A stretch of 64,000 nucleotides of DNA from Rheinheimera maricola (lineage in GTDB: Bacteria; Pseudomonadota; Gammaproteobacteria; Enterobacterales; Alteromonadaceae), in contig NZ_JAERPS020000002.1 in NCBI RefSeq assembly GCF_016918075.2, positions 612,925 to 676,924 on the forward strand, in the 5' to 3' direction. Every line of letters begins with the position of its first letter. The stretch's first letter is position 1. The translations under genes were made by a program, and so were the position numbers. The notes under the pieces are model-generated. The model saw nothing but the letters and a program-made list of their open reading frames with translations, was not told the DNA's origin and did no database searches. This document shows positions 8,458 to 18,541 of the stretch, piece after piece.

Positions 8458-11400
8458 TTGAAATACCTATTGATGGTACCGTTTCAGTTAATCCTGTTCG
8501 CCAGCATAGTACTTATAAGCACCGCCACCGCCCATGCCAGCAATTGGCACAAACGACTTATCGACAATAACCTGCCCAATGTTGGCATTTACAGCATCAC
8601 CCAGGATCAGCATGGCTATGTGTGGCTGGCATCGACCAATATTGGTTTAATGCAGTATGACGGCTATCAGTTTCAGCATCATCCACTGTTAAATCAAAGC
8701 CTGACCAAGCTAAAGTGGGTGCCGGATATTGATGCGCTGGCATTTGATCAATATAACAACCTCTGGACCGGCAGCTGGGGCCATGGTCTGGCGCGGGTTG
8801 ATGCCGCAGACGGCGCTATTTCGTTGTTTAATGGCGCCCCCGCCGATACCCTGGCCAGCCCCTTTGTCCAAACACTCTTTCTGGATCGGCAGCAACGACT
8901 GTGGGTTGGTACCACTGCGGGCATTAATCGATATGCTGACGCCAGCGGCTTAATCCGCATCGACTCGGCGGACGATATTATGCCCAGCCGGCGTGTTTGG
9001 GCGTTTGCGCAAACGCCGGATAACAGCATCTGGATTGCCACCTCAGCTGGCCTGTACCGCTGGCAACAACATAGCGGTTTAGTTCGCGTTCCACTAACAG
9101 CAGAGCAGTCTCGGCCGGCCAACGTTATTCGTGCGCTGCATGTTATTGGTGATGAGCTATGGCTAGGCACTGACGACGGTTTGTATCTGTATCAACCCGC
9201 CACACAGCAGTTCAGCCACATCAGCTTGCCACAGCAACAACCGCTACCCACTATCAACACCTTGGCCAGCAGTGTTGAAGGCAATTTACTGATTGGTACC
9301 TTTAGCGGAATTTATGCGGTTAACCCTCAACAGCGCCGCTTTATCCGCCGTTTTCAACATAAACTGGTTGAGCTGGAGCATATTAACGTACGCAGCTTTT
9401 TCATTGATCAGAGCCAGGTTACCTGGGCGGGCACCCGTGAAAGCGGGCTGTTTTTTAGTACCCGTCAGCGCCGGGCCTTTCAAAATAGCAGCAATGCCGG
9501 TTTGTCAGAGCTGCAGCACGACCTGACCACGCCGGTACAGAGCCTGTTAGCTGAGCCGGAGCAGTTGTGGCTTGGCCAGCCCGGCAGCCTGATCCGCTAC
9601 AGCCACGCCAGCCAACAGCGTCAGCACTTTAGTTTGCCTGGCAGAATTAACGTCATCCGCCGGGCGCCGGATGCAACGCTATGGGTCGGATCCGACAACG
9701 GTATTTTCCATCTCGCTGCCGGCCAAACAGACTTTCAGCGCTATACGCAGCCGTTCAACGTACTGCAATTACCGCAGCAAAATGTGCGTAATATCCACTT
9801 TACCGATGACAACAAGACCCTGATCAACCTCTGGTATAACGGCGTTATACTGCTGGATAATGCCAGCGGTGAGGTACAGCATTTTCTCGCCGATATTAAC
9901 CGTAACATCATCGGCGATGCGATTCAGGCCGTTAGCGTTACGGCAGACGACATCTGGCTGGCCAGTCGCCTGAGCGGCATTTACCGCCTGAACCGGCAAA
10001 CGCTGCAGATCACCGTACTGCACCAACAGTATGCGTCTGACTTGCTGACGCCCGACAACACTGGCCAACTAACTTGCCTTGGCACTGTGCCGGGCAATAC
10101 GCTGGCGGTATGCACTGAACGCGGCCTACTATTGATTAACCTGGCAACGGCTGAGGTTACACTGCGTAGCGACGCCGAGCTGGATAGCGCCTCACTGATA
10201 GGCATTCATACCGATAAGCAAGACAATATCTGGCTGCAAAGTACCAGAGGCTTGTATGTGTTAAAACCAGATGGCAGCCTAACCCATTTTGATCAGATGG
10301 ATGGCCTGATAAGTAATGAGCTGATGTTTGGCGCTGCCGCCGAAGATCAGCGCCAGCTGTATTTTGGCTCGGCCGCTGGGCTTGAGTTGGTCAATCCGGA
10401 CATGCTGCTCGCGCCACTTCCGGCAATCCCACAGGCCATTACCAGAGTAAGCTTTGATCAGCAGCCAAACGCCGCCAAAGCCAGCTTGACACCATTGACG
10501 CAACTTAAGGTACCTGCAGGTGTTTCGCGTGTGGTTTTTCATTTTGCCAGCTTTGACTTTAACAACCCCAGCCGCAATAGCTACCGCTATAAACTGGACG
10601 GCTATGATACCGACTGGCAACAGCTACCAAATGGCAATAGTGCTAACTACACCAACCTGGCGCCGGGCCGTTACCGTTTACAAATGCAAGCCAGTAATAA
10701 TCAGCGTCAATTCAACAGCAACATAACCACATTGGATGTTGAAGTACTGCCGCACTGGTGGCAACGGCGCAGTGTGCAGTTTGGCGCAGCCTTACTGGCT
10801 ATTTTGCTGGTAAGTTACCTGGTAAAACGCCGGATAAATTTGGTGCAGCAAATCAATGTCCAACTTGAACAGGCGGTTACCCAGCGCACCGCCGAGCTGC
10901 AGCGCAGTCTGGCGCAGCAACAAGCCGCTTATGATGAACTGCAGCAGCTCGACTTACTCAAAGATCAGTTTATTTCCACAGTCAGCCACGAACTGCGTAC
11001 ACCGTTAACCTCAATCAGCGGCGCACTAAATTTAATCCGCTCTGGCACGTTATCGCCCGAGCATCAGCAGCAATTACTGCAAATCGCCGGCAGTAACAGC
11101 GAGCGCTTAACGCTATTAATTAACGATTTGCTCGACCTGGAAAAACTTGGTGCGCAGCAGATGGTATTTAACCTACAACCGCATAACCTCGACAAGATCG
11201 TGCAGCGCGCCGTAGCAGAAAACTCCACCTATGGCCAACAGCGCCAGGTCAGCTTGCAGTATCAGCCGGCCGATGCCTGCATGAATACTAGCGCTTTGGT
11301 AGACGAACACCGGCTGCTGCAAGTACTGGCTAATTTACTCTCTAATGCGGTTAAGTTTTCACCAGAGCAGGGTGTGGTTAGCATCACCCTGCAGCAACAA

Positions 11401-11640
11401 GACCAGCGTCTGTGTATTAGTATTAGTGATCAAGGACCGGGTATAGCACCGGCATTTCAGGCAAAAATATTTCAGCGCTTTGCCCAGCAAAATAGCGGCA
11501 ATACCCGTGAGCAAGGTGGTACTGGCCTAGGGTTGGCGTTATCAAAACAATTGATGCAAGCCATGCACGGCGATATCTGGTTTAGCTCGCCACCCGGAGA
11601 AGGTGCCACATTTTATCTTAGCTTTGCTATTGCGGATTAA
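8458..11640 (+). CDS. Two-component sensor histidine kinase with Reg_prop beta-propeller and Y_Y_Y domain
   Basis: This is a large inner-membrane sensor kinase of about 1060 residues. After a signal/anchor (LILFASIVLISTATA) come many WLGT/WxxT-type two-component-regulator propeller repeats (about 30-650). A Y_Y_Y domain follows (about 680-760, with NSYRYKLDGYDTDWQQLP), then a membrane helix, a short coiled coil and the kinase core. The H-box is SHELRTPLTSI and the ATPase motifs are DQGPGIAP and GGTGLGLALS. It ends after the ATPase domain, so it is not a hybrid, and no response regulator gene is in the window. I chose TTG at 8458 (GGAG 7 bases upstream, giving MKYLLMVPFQ) over the upstream GTG at 8422. 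The ligand is unknown; such propellers often serve polysaccharide sensing. Confidence 0.87.
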   Translation: MKYLLMVPFQLILFASIVLISTATAHASNWHKRLIDNNLPNVGIYSITQDQHGYVWLASTNIGLMQYDGYQFQHHPLLNQSLTKLKWVPDIDALAFDQYNNLWTGSWGHGLARVDAADGAISLFNGAPADTLASPFVQTLFLDRQQRLWVGTTAGINRYADASGLIRIDSADDIMPSRRVWAFAQTPDNSIWIATSAGLYRWQQHSGLVRVPLTAEQSRPANVIRALHVIGDELWLGTDDGLYLYQPATQQFSHISLPQQQPLPTINTLASSVEGNLLIGTFSGIYAVNPQQRRFIRRFQHKLVELEHINVRSFFIDQSQVTWAGTRESGLFFSTRQRRAFQNSSNAGLSELQHDLTTPVQSLLAEPEQLWLGQPGSLIRYSHASQQRQHFSLPGRINVIRRAPDATLWVGSDNGIFHLAAGQTDFQRYTQPFNVLQLPQQNVRNIHFTDDNKTLINLWYNGVILLDNASGEVQHFLADINRNIIGDAIQAVSVTADDIWLASRLSGIYRLNRQTLQITVLHQQYASDLLTPDNTGQLTCLGTVPGNTLAVCTERGLLLINLATAEVTLRSDAELDSASLIGIHTDKQDNIWLQSTRGLYVLKPDGSLTHFDQMDGLISNELMFGAAAEDQRQLYFGSAAGLELVNPDMLLAPLPAIPQAITRVSFDQQPNAAKASLTPLTQLKVPAGVSRVVFHFASFDFNNPSRNSYRYKLDGYDTDWQQLPNGNSANYTNLAPGRYRLQMQASNNQRQFNSNITTLDVEVLPHWWQRRSVQFGAALLAILLVSYLVKRRINLVQQINVQLEQAVTQRTAELQRSLAQQQAAYDELQQLDLLKDQFISTVSHELRTPLTSISGALNLIRSGTLSPEHQQQLLQIAGSNSERLTLLINDLLDLEKLGAQQMVFNLQPHNLDKIVQRAVAENSTYGQQRQVSLQYQPADACMNTSALVDEHRLLQVLANLLSNAVKFSPEQGVVSITLQQQDQRLCISISDQGPGIAPAFQAKIFQRFAQQNSGNTREQGGTGLGLALSKQLMQAMHGDIWFSSPPGEGATFYLSFAIAD

Positions 11641-11704
11641 AAAAACCGGCACTGTGCGTGGGGCAGCAGTACCGGCAAAGGTAAAAACGATGGCTTGGCC
11701 TAGG

Positions 11705-14700
11705 TTACTTTTTCGCAAACAAGCGCATAATCACCAGATAAAACACCGGCACTAAAAACACCGCTAGCACCGTGGCTGAAATCATGCCGCCCAGCACGCC
11801 GGTGCCTATAGCGTTACGGCTGGCCGAACCGGCACCCGAGCTTATCACCAGCGGCAATACGCCTAGTGAAAACGCCATCGAAGTCATAATAATTGGCCGC
11901 AGGCGCAGGCGCACCGCTTCCAGTATCGCCGCGGTAAGCTCTTTGCCTTGCTGTTGCAGCTCGCGGGCAAATTCAACAATTAAAATGGCGTTTTTCGACG
12001 CTAAACCCATGGTGGTTAATAGCCCTACCTGAAAGTACACGTCATTACCCAGGCCGCGCATATAGGCGGCAATTAAGGCACCGATAATACCCAGCGGTAC
12101 CACTAAAATTACCGCAAACGGCACGCTCCAGCTTTCGTACAAGGCCGCCAGACATAAAAACACCACCAGTATTGATAACGCATACAGCGCCGGGGCCTGC
12201 GAACCAGACAACTTCTCCTGATACGAGGTTGCTGTCCATTCAAAACCTATGCCCGTTGGTAACTGGCTAATCAACTGCTCCATGGTGGCCATAGCATCAC
12301 CCGAGCTGGTGCCCGGTGCCGGCTCACCCTGAATTTCCATCGCCGATACACCGTTGTAGCGCTCTAACCGCTGCGGGCCGTATACCCAATCGCTGCTGGC
12401 AAAGGAGGCAAAGCTGACCATCTCACCGTTGTTGTTACGCACATACCAACGATTAATGTCTTCAGGCGTCATACGAAACTGTGGTTCGGCCTGCACATAC
12501 ACCTTTTTCACCCGGCCACGGTCAACAAAGTCATTCACATAGGTAGAGCCCCAGCCAATAGACAGGGTTTGGTTAATATTGCTAAGCGATACGCCCAGCG
12601 CCTGCGCTTTAAGCTGGTCGACTGAAATTTTCAGTTGCGGCGCATCTTCCATACCATTGGGGCGCACACCCACCAGGTTGGCTTGCTGCGCGGCCATGCC
12701 GAGCAACTGATTACGGGCATTAAGCAAGGCGTCGTGGCCCAAACCGCCACGGTCTTGTAAGAACAACGAAAAACCTGTAGCGCGGCCAAGCTCGGCAATC
12801 GGCGGCAGGTTAAAGGCAAATATCTGCGCTTCTTTTACCGTAGCAAAAAAGCCCCAGGCACGGCCAATCACTGCCTGCACGCTGTCGGCATCACCGCGCT
12901 CATCCCAGTTGGCCAGCCGCACAAAGGCCAGGCCCATATTCTGGCCACGGCCGGCAAAGCTGAAACCGGATACGGTAAACACCGACTGCACTGCATCTTC
13001 GCTCAGATAGTGGGCCGACACTTTATCTAAAACTGCTTCGGTACGCTCCTGACTGGCGCCGGTAGGCAGCTGCACCATAGATAAAAATACGCCCTGATCT
13101 TCTTCCGGTAAAAACGACGTAGGCAAGCGCATAAACATCACGGCCATTACCGCAACGATAGCGCCATACACCAGCATCGAGCGCTTCGGCCGTGCCAGCA
13201 TACCTGCTACGCCACGTTGATAATTGCGGTTAGTGCTGTCAAAACCACGGTTAAACCAGCCGAAAAAGCCGCCTTTGGCATGATGATCGCCTGTTATTGG
13301 CTTAAGCATGGTCGCGCACAATGCCGGGGTAAAAATAAGCGCTACCAACACCGACAAGGCCATGGCGGTAACAATAGTAATAGAGAACTGCTGATAAATA
13401 GCACCGGTAGCACCACCGAAAAACGCCATCGGCACAAACACCGCAGATAACACCAAACCAATGCCGACCAAAGCACCGGTAATTTGTCCCATTGATTTAC
13501 GCGTGGCTTCTACCGGGCTTAAGTCTTCCTCAGACATTACCCGCTCAACGTTTTCCACTACTACTATGGCGTCATCTACCAGCAAGCCAATCGCCAGTAC
13601 CATGCCAAACATGGTCAGCGTATTAATGGTAAAGCCAAATGCCGACATAATGCCAAAGGTACCCAGCAACACCACCGGTACCGCCAGCGTAGGAATAAGC
13701 GTGGCGCGAAAGTTCTGTAAAAACAGATACATCACCAGAAATACCAGAATAATGGCTTCAATCAGGGTTTGTACTACCGAATTTATCGACACCTCAACAA
13801 AGGGCGTGGTGTCATACGGAATAACCGTACTTAAGCCTTCGGGAAAATACGGCTTCAGCTCTTCCAGCTTGGCTTTTACCGCGGCGGCGGTATCCAGCGC
13901 ATTAGCGCCGGTGGCCAGCTCTATGGCTAAACCGGTTGCATTCATGCCGTTGTAGCGCGCTATTAACGAGTAGTCTTCACCACCCAGCTCTATCCGTGCC
14001 ACATCGCTTAGCTTTACCCTGGCGCCGTCGGCATTCACCTTTAGTAAAATCTGGCCAAATTCTTCTGCCGTCGTCAGCCGGGTTTGCGCCAGTATCGCCG
14101 CATTAAACTGCTGGCCGGGTAGCGCCGGGGCACCGCCCAGTTGGCCGGCGGTTACCTGATTATTTTGTACCTGAATGGCTGCGGTAACATCGGCCGGCGT
14201 CAGCTGATACTGGTTTAGTTTGTCGGCATCTAACCACACCCGCATGGCGTACTGGCTGCCAAACACCTGCACATTACCTACACCGGTGGTGCGGCTTAAC
14301 GGGTCTTTAACGTTGGCCACGACAAAATCAGCAATGTCGTCGCGCGCCAGGCTGCCATCTTCCGAGATAAAGCCCACTACCATCAAAAAGCCGCCGCTGC
14401 TTTTGGCAACGCGAACACCGTTTTGCTGCACTTCTTGTGGCAACAATGGTAAGGCTTGCTGCAGTTTGTTTTGCACCTGCACCTGAGCAATATCGGCATC
14501 GGTGCCGGTTTCAAAGGTCAGGGTTAAGCTGACATTACCGGAAGAATCCGAGTTAGCCGACATATACATCAGGTTATCCAGGCCGTTCATTGCCTGCTCT
14601 ATCACCTGAGTTACCGCATCCTCGGCTGTTTGCGCCGAAGCACCACGGTATGAGGCACTGATACTGATAGCCGGTGGCGCAATACGCGGGTATTGCTCTA

Positions 14701-14794
14701 TCGGTAATTGTTTAATTGATAACAAACCGGCCAGCATAATCACAATGGCGATTACCCAGGCAAATATAGGCCGGTTAATAAAAAAGTTAGCCAT
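11705..14794 (-). CDS. acrB: RND multidrug efflux pump inner-membrane subunit (AcrB/MexB)
   Basis: This 1029-residue HAE1-family RND transporter exports drugs, bile-like compounds and solvents using the proton gradient. It starts with the typical [23 protein letters not shown]. The proton-relay aspartate pair is in [17 protein letters not shown] (helix 4). It has the two large periplasmic loops and twelve membrane helices expected for the family, and its length is standard. It overlaps the 3' end of the adaptor gene by 8 bp, so translation is probably coupled. No outer-membrane TolC/OprM partner is in the window. It converges with the sensor kinase gene. Confidence 0.95.
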   Translation of the reverse strand: MANFFINRPIFAWVIAIVIMLAGLLSIKQLPIEQYPRIAPPAISISASYRGASAQTAEDAVTQVIEQAMNGLDNLMYMSANSDSSGNVSLTLTFETGTDADIAQVQVQNKLQQALPLLPQEVQQNGVRVAKSSGGFLMVVGFISEDGSLARDDIADFVVANVKDPLSRTTGVGNVQVFGSQYAMRVWLDADKLNQYQLTPADVTAAIQVQNNQVTAGQLGGAPALPGQQFNAAILAQTRLTTAEEFGQILLKVNADGARVKLSDVARIELGGEDYSLIARYNGMNATGLAIELATGANALDTAAAVKAKLEELKPYFPEGLSTVIPYDTTPFVEVSINSVVQTLIEAIILVFLVMYLFLQNFRATLIPTLAVPVVLLGTFGIMSAFGFTINTLTMFGMVLAIGLLVDDAIVVVENVERVMSEEDLSPVEATRKSMGQITGALVGIGLVLSAVFVPMAFFGGATGAIYQQFSITIVTAMALSVLVALIFTPALCATMLKPITGDHHAKGGFFGWFNRGFDSTNRNYQRGVAGMLARPKRSMLVYGAIVAVMAVMFMRLPTSFLPEEDQGVFLSMVQLPTGASQERTEAVLDKVSAHYLSEDAVQSVFTVSGFSFAGRGQNMGLAFVRLANWDERGDADSVQAVIGRAWGFFATVKEAQIFAFNLPPIAELGRATGFSLFLQDRGGLGHDALLNARNQLLGMAAQQANLVGVRPNGMEDAPQLKISVDQLKAQALGVSLSNINQTLSIGWGSTYVNDFVDRGRVKKVYVQAEPQFRMTPEDINRWYVRNNNGEMVSFASFASSDWVYGPQRLERYNGVSAMEIQGEPAPGTSSGDAMATMEQLISQLPTGIGFEWTATSYQEKLSGSQAPALYALSILVVFLCLAALYESWSVPFAVILVVPLGIIGALIAAYMRGLGNDVYFQVGLLTTMGLASKNAILIVEFARELQQQGKELTAAILEAVRLRLRPIIMTSMAFSLGVLPLVISSGAGSASRNAIGTGVLGGMISATVLAVFLVPVFYLVIMRLFAKK

Positions 14795-15962
14795 TTACTG
14801 CTCCCGTTATTCTGTCGCAGTCTGGCTGCCGGCTGCCGGCTGCCGGTGCCTCTACTACCCGCACCGCTGCACCCGGACGTATTTTTTGTAAGCCCGCTAC
14901 TATTACTTTGTCACCGGCTTTAAGGCCAGACAGTACCTGCCAGCTTTGCCCCACCGTACGGCCAATTTCAATCAACCGGGCTTCTGCCTTGTTGTCGAGG
15001 TTTACCAGCATAACCGACGCCTGACCTTTTGGCGTGCGGCTTACTGCGGCCTGCGGCACTAATAAGGCATTGTCATCGCTGCCATGGTGCAAGCGGGCGC
15101 GTACAAACATACCGGGCAGAAGATCACCGGTTCTATTCGGAAATACCGCTCTTAGCGTCACCATGCCGGTGCCAGGGTCTACGTTAACTTCAGAAAACTG
15201 CAGGCTGCCCTGCTGCGCATAGTCGCTGCCGTCATCCAGCAGCAAATCTACGCTTACCGTATCACTGCCAGTGTCGCGCAGTTGTTTTTTCAGCTTTAAC
15301 AGCTCAGTGCTGGATTGGTTTAAATCGACATAGATGGGATCTAACTGGCGGATCGTCGCCATTATCTGGCTTTGGTTAGCGGTTAACAGCGCGCCTTCAG
15401 TCACTAAAGAGCGACCAATCTGGCCACTTATCGGCGCTGTAATTTCAGTGTAATCCAAATTTATTTGCGCAGTTTGTACTGCAGCAGCGCTGCTGGCTAC
15501 CGCCGCATCGGCTTGCATTAACATGGCGACAGCATCGTCATAATCTTGCTGGCTTACGGCCTTGCTGCCTAGTAAGCCTTTAAAACGATCAGCTTTTAAT
15601 TTAGCGTTATGCGCCAGCGCTTTGCTGCTAGCCAGGTTGGCCTTGGCATTGGCCAATGCTGCCTGATAAGGCGCTGCATCAATTTTGTATAGCAACTGGC
15701 CGGCCTCAACTTGCTGGCCTTCGGTAAATAAGCGTTGCTGCAAAATGCCGCTTACCTGTGGCCGGATCTCCGCCTGGCGATAATCGGTAGTGCGGCCGGG
15801 TAATTCGGTGGTCAGTGCCAATACTGTGGTCGCCAAAGTTACCACCGCCACCTCCGGTGCCGGTGCGCTTTGCGCAGCGCCTTGCTGTGGCTCGCTGCAG
15901 GCTACCAATACGAATACCGCAGCCAATGCCACGCTCAGTTTACGTTTCAAACCCATACCCAC
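14787..15962 (-). CDS. acrA: RND efflux periplasmic adaptor lipoprotein (AcrA/MexA)
   Basis: This 391-residue membrane-fusion protein links AcrB to an outer-membrane channel. A lipoprotein signal ends in LVAC (lipidated C22). Then follow the lipoyl half-motifs ([29 protein letters not shown] and [20 protein letters not shown]), the alpha-helical hairpin (about 95-165), the beta-barrel and the membrane-proximal domain. Near the 3' end a CTGCCGG heptamer occurs three times (14826-14846). Deleting one copy would change the frame and end the protein at GSQTATE, a more usual adaptor tail, whereas the present frame runs on into acrB. An AcrR-like operator lies about 60 bp upstream of the start. Confidence 0.93.
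   Translation of the reverse strand: MGMGLKRKLSVALAAVFVLVACSEPQQGAAQSAPAPEVAVVTLATTVLALTTELPGRTTDYRQAEIRPQVSGILQQRLFTEGQQVEAGQLLYKIDAAPYQAALANAKANLASSKALAHNAKLKADRFKGLLGSKAVSQQDYDDAVAMLMQADAAVASSAAAVQTAQINLDYTEITAPISGQIGRSLVTEGALLTANQSQIMATIRQLDPIYVDLNQSSTELLKLKKQLRDTGSDTVSVDLLLDDGSDYAQQGSLQFSEVNVDPGTGMVTLRAVFPNRTGDLLPGMFVRARLHHGSDDNALLVPQAAVSRTPKGQASVMLVNLDNKAEARLIEIGRTVGQSWQVLSGLKAGDKVIVAGLQKIRPGAAVRVVEAPAAGSRQPDCDRITGAVNG
14824..14846. repeat. Three tandem copies of a 7-bp repeat in the 3' end of acrA
   Basis: On the plus strand CTGCCGG is repeated three times without interruption at 14826-14846. The unit length is not a multiple of three, so any gain or loss of a copy shifts the reading frame of the last residues of AcrA and changes how acrA overlaps acrB. 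Confidence 0.85.
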
Positions 15963-16022
15963 TCCTGTTATCCACTGCCCTTAAGCGCATGTAGCAGCTT
16001 GGGCAGGTTAGACCGCGCAATA

Positions 16023-16042
16023 TACATACAAGGCTGTATGTA
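16023..16042. promoter_or_regulatory. AcrR-type operator upstream of acrAB
   Basis: A perfect inverted repeat, TACATACA-AGGC-TGTATGTA, lies 61 bp upstream of the acrA start. The arms are identical to those of the E. coli AcrR operator, although the centre here is shorter (4 bp rather than 8). The AcrR homologue at 7692-8309 is the obvious ligand. Binding here would repress acrAB, and possibly the divergent pirin gene at 16246. Confidence 0.75.
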
Positions 16043-16245
16043 ATCAAGACTAAAGCGCCGGCCCCGAGACCAACGGTAAAAAAATGCTGACCAATGGCAT
16101 TCAGTGCAGTATAGACCGTCAACCTGGCGCTAACCGGCAAACAGCACCGTTTGATAAAACCGAAGCGAATGTGCGGTTTTATCGCCTCTTTAATCTGTGG
16201 CAGCTGTTCTATACTTGGCTTTTTGTTAATGCAGGTAGGCGAAAC

Positions 16246-17157
16246 ATGAGTACAGAAACCAGCAACAACAATGCAAACTGCGACACCGACAGTGGTTGCG
16301 GCGCCATCGATTTACTGATCCAGCCGCGCGACAAAGACTTAGGCGGCTTTTCTGTGCGCCGCACTTTGCCGACACAGCAGCGTAAAATGGTTGGGCCGTG
16401 GATCTTTTTTGATCATATGGGCCCGGCTGAATTTGCAGCAGGCAAAGGCATTAGCGTGCGGCCACACCCACACATTAACCTGGCCACGGTAACCTATTTG
16501 TTTGAAGGCGAAATACTGCACCGCGACTCTTTAGGCAGCTACCAAACTATTACCCCAGGCGATATTAACCTTATGGTAGCAGGCAGCGGCATTACCCATT
16601 CTGAGCGCGAACGGCCAGAAGTCACTGCCACCGCGCACAGGCTGCACGGCCTGCAACTGTGGCTGGCCTTGCCCGAAGCCGACGAAGAAATCGCCCCGGC
16701 GTTTTATCATTACCCCGCTACCAGCATACCGGCACTAAACATAAACGGTGTTGCCGTGCGGGTGCTGATGGGTAGCGCTTATGGTGCAACCTCACCGGTC
16801 AAAACCTATGCGCAAACCTTGTATGTCGAAGCCGAATTAACCGCCGGGCAAAGTCTTAACCTGCCCACCTGTGCCGAGCGCGCCATTTATGTTGCCAAAG
16901 GTGCATTACAGCTAAAGGATACCACTGTGCCAGAGCACGCCATGGTGATACTGAACAGCGTCGAGGGAGTAGTGATAACCGCCAGCGCCGACAGCCGGAT
17001 TGCACTTATCGGCGGTGAAAGTATGAACCAGCGTTATATCGAGTGGAATTTCATCTCCAGCCGTAAAGAGCGCATCGAGCAAGCCAAACAAGACTGGCAA
17101 GCCGGACGCTTTGCTAAGGTGGTGGGTGATGAAGACGAGTTTATTCCGTACCCGTAG
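16246..17157 (+). CDS. Pirin family protein
   Basis: This bicupin of about 303 residues is of the larger pirin type, unlike the shorter YhhW-like one at 147-836. The N-terminal cupin has the metal-binding HPHINLATVTYLFEGE and ITHSERE motifs; a pirin C-terminal domain follows (about 175-285). I chose the ATG at 16246 (MSTETSNNN) because the conserved part begins about 27 residues later; an upstream ATG at 16084 would add 54 residues of atypical sequence across the acrA control region. It is divergent from acrA, so AcrR may co-regulate it. The reaction is not established. Confidence 0.87.
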   Translation: MSTETSNNNANCDTDSGCGAIDLLIQPRDKDLGGFSVRRTLPTQQRKMVGPWIFFDHMGPAEFAAGKGISVRPHPHINLATVTYLFEGEILHRDSLGSYQTITPGDINLMVAGSGITHSERERPEVTATAHRLHGLQLWLALPEADEEIAPAFYHYPATSIPALNINGVAVRVLMGSAYGATSPVKTYAQTLYVEAELTAGQSLNLPTCAERAIYVAKGALQLKDTTVPEHAMVILNSVEGVVITASADSRIALIGGESMNQRYIEWNFISSRKERIEQAKQDWQAGRFAKVVGDEDEFIPYP

Positions 17158-17200
17158 CTGCTAAGCTATTGTCGAAGTTCAAACAGACGGTAAATAAAAA

Positions 17201-17224
17201 AGCCGCCAATGATGGCGGCTTTTT
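17201..17224. terminator. Bidirectional intrinsic terminator
   Basis: The stem AGCCGCC/GGCGGCT with a 6-base loop is followed by TTTT on the plus strand and flanked by an A-run on the other side. It sits between the convergent pirin and PEP-CTERM genes and can end both transcripts. Confidence 0.85.
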
Positions 17225-17246
17225 CAGCGCTTAGCTACGGCTATTG

Positions 17247-17879
17247 TTAAACGCTGCGGCTATTACGGCGTTTACGGCTTACACCGGCCAAGGCCAGTAA
17301 ACCCAAACCAAAAGCAGCAATGCTGGCCGGCTCTGGTACAGCTTGTACGCTTGGTAAACTGCTAACCTGTACGGCATCAAGAAAGTTACCCATAGTACCG
17401 GAGTTTAATGCAGTAAAACGCAACGTAGTATTGCTGTCGGTCGCGACAAAACTGCGGCTGGCAAAGCTCCAGCCTTGCGTAGTGTGGTCGTCAATTAACC
17501 AATTTACACCGGCCAGTGACACATCAAACTGTTCATTGCTGTTATTGCGGGCCCGGTAAAAAAAGCTCAGCTGATACTGCTGGCCAATGTCGGTAGCAAA
17601 CGTCTGAAAAATAGACCAGTTACCCTGGTTGCTGCCGTGGGCGTTTAACTCAATAAAATGGTTACCGCTTACTGCATGAACACCGTTCAGGCCATTCCAT
17701 ATTTCAATATTGCTGCCACTCCAACCCTCAAACAGATTGCTGCTCATCCAGCTCCAACTGCCCGCTTTAAGCGTATGCGATTCAAAATCGCCATTAATAA
17801 TAAGCCCGGCATGGCTGCTAAAACTGGCAACCATTAGCGCAGTCGCGCACATAAAACGACGCACAGGTGTAAATGACAT
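17247..17879 (-). CDS. PEP-CTERM sorted exported protein
   Basis: This 210-residue exported protein has a signal peptide (ALMVASFSSHA) and a DUF642/carbohydrate-binding-like beta-sandwich beginning GLIINGDFESHTLKAGSW. It ends in a PEP-CTERM sorting tail: VPEPASIAAFG, a hydrophobic helix, then RKRRNSR. Such tails are processed by an exosortase (EpsH type), and the proteins are often linked to exopolysaccharide or biofilm. No exosortase is in the window, so its processing enzyme must be elsewhere. The cargo function is unknown. It is probably a single-gene unit ending at the shared terminator at 17201-17224. Confidence 0.85.
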   Translation of the reverse strand: MSFTPVRRFMCATALMVASFSSHAGLIINGDFESHTLKAGSWSWMSSNLFEGWSGSNIEIWNGLNGVHAVSGNHFIELNAHGSNQGNWSIFQTFATDIGQQYQLSFFYRARNNSNEQFDVSLAGVNWLIDDHTTQGWSFASRSFVATDSNTTLRFTALNSGTMGNFLDAVQVSSLPSVQAVPEPASIAAFGLGLLALAGVSRKRRNSRSV

Positions 17880-18120
17880 TTTGTTCCCTCAAACAGTAGG
17901 CTGAAATAATGGCCTCATTGTACCAGTTGGGCATATAAGCGGGAACAAAATTTGTTCAAATTGCTGAAATATTCTTCAGCCAAAATGCGCATTTAAATAA
18001 ATCAATATGTTAACGTGTGGCAGTTACTATCACTACAGCCGCAGCCCTAGGCATTCGCTTATTTGCCGGCTAACATCGCTGCTAAGCACACCCTAACAAC
18101 AACCCGAGCACAGGTGGTAT

Positions 18121-18519
18121 ATGAGCATCACATTACGTAAAAGCGACAGCGGCGTATACCGCCAAACCATTCGTATACACCAGCACAGCGTATTTGCCGA
18201 CGTCGCCAAAGACTTAGGTGGTGACGACAGCGCCCCCGACCCGCACGACTATTACGACGCCGCGCTGGCCGCCTGCAAAGCCATCACGGTAATGATGTAT
18301 GCCAAACGCAAGCAACTGCCGCTGGACTATATCGACATAGAAATAGAGCGCGACAACAGCCGCGAAGCCCAGGGTGTGTATGTGTTAAATGTGCAGCTAA
18401 AGCTGCTGGGGCAATTAACCGACGAGCAAAAAAGCCAACTCGCCGCCATCGCCGATAAATGCCCGATACATAAGCTGATGACAGCGGCGACCACAGAGGT
18501 GAAGACCAGTTTTAGCTAA
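18121..18519 (+). CDS. OsmC family peroxiredoxin-like protein
   Basis: This 132-residue protein has the OsmC/Ohr fold. The two family cysteine positions are present, in ALAACKAITVMMYAKRKQLPL and ADKCPIHKLM, consistent with thiol-dependent reduction of organic hydroperoxides in the cytosol. Length and architecture are normal, closest to the YhfA/OsmC branch. It stands alone between the PEP-CTERM gene and a convergent methyltransferase-HNH gene, and no OhrR-type regulator is adjacent. Confidence 0.88.
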   Translation: MSITLRKSDSGVYRQTIRIHQHSVFADVAKDLGGDDSAPDPHDYYDAALAACKAITVMMYAKRKQLPLDYIDIEIERDNSREAQGVYVLNVQLKLLGQLTDEQKSQLAAIADKCPIHKLMTAATTEVKTSFS

Positions 18520-18541
18520 CCGGCTTGTGCAGTGTGGCAAG

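Noticed and set aside
16084..16245. Longer start of the second pirin
   Set aside because: It crosses the acrA control region and adds 54 atypical residues; the conserved part starts well after 16246.
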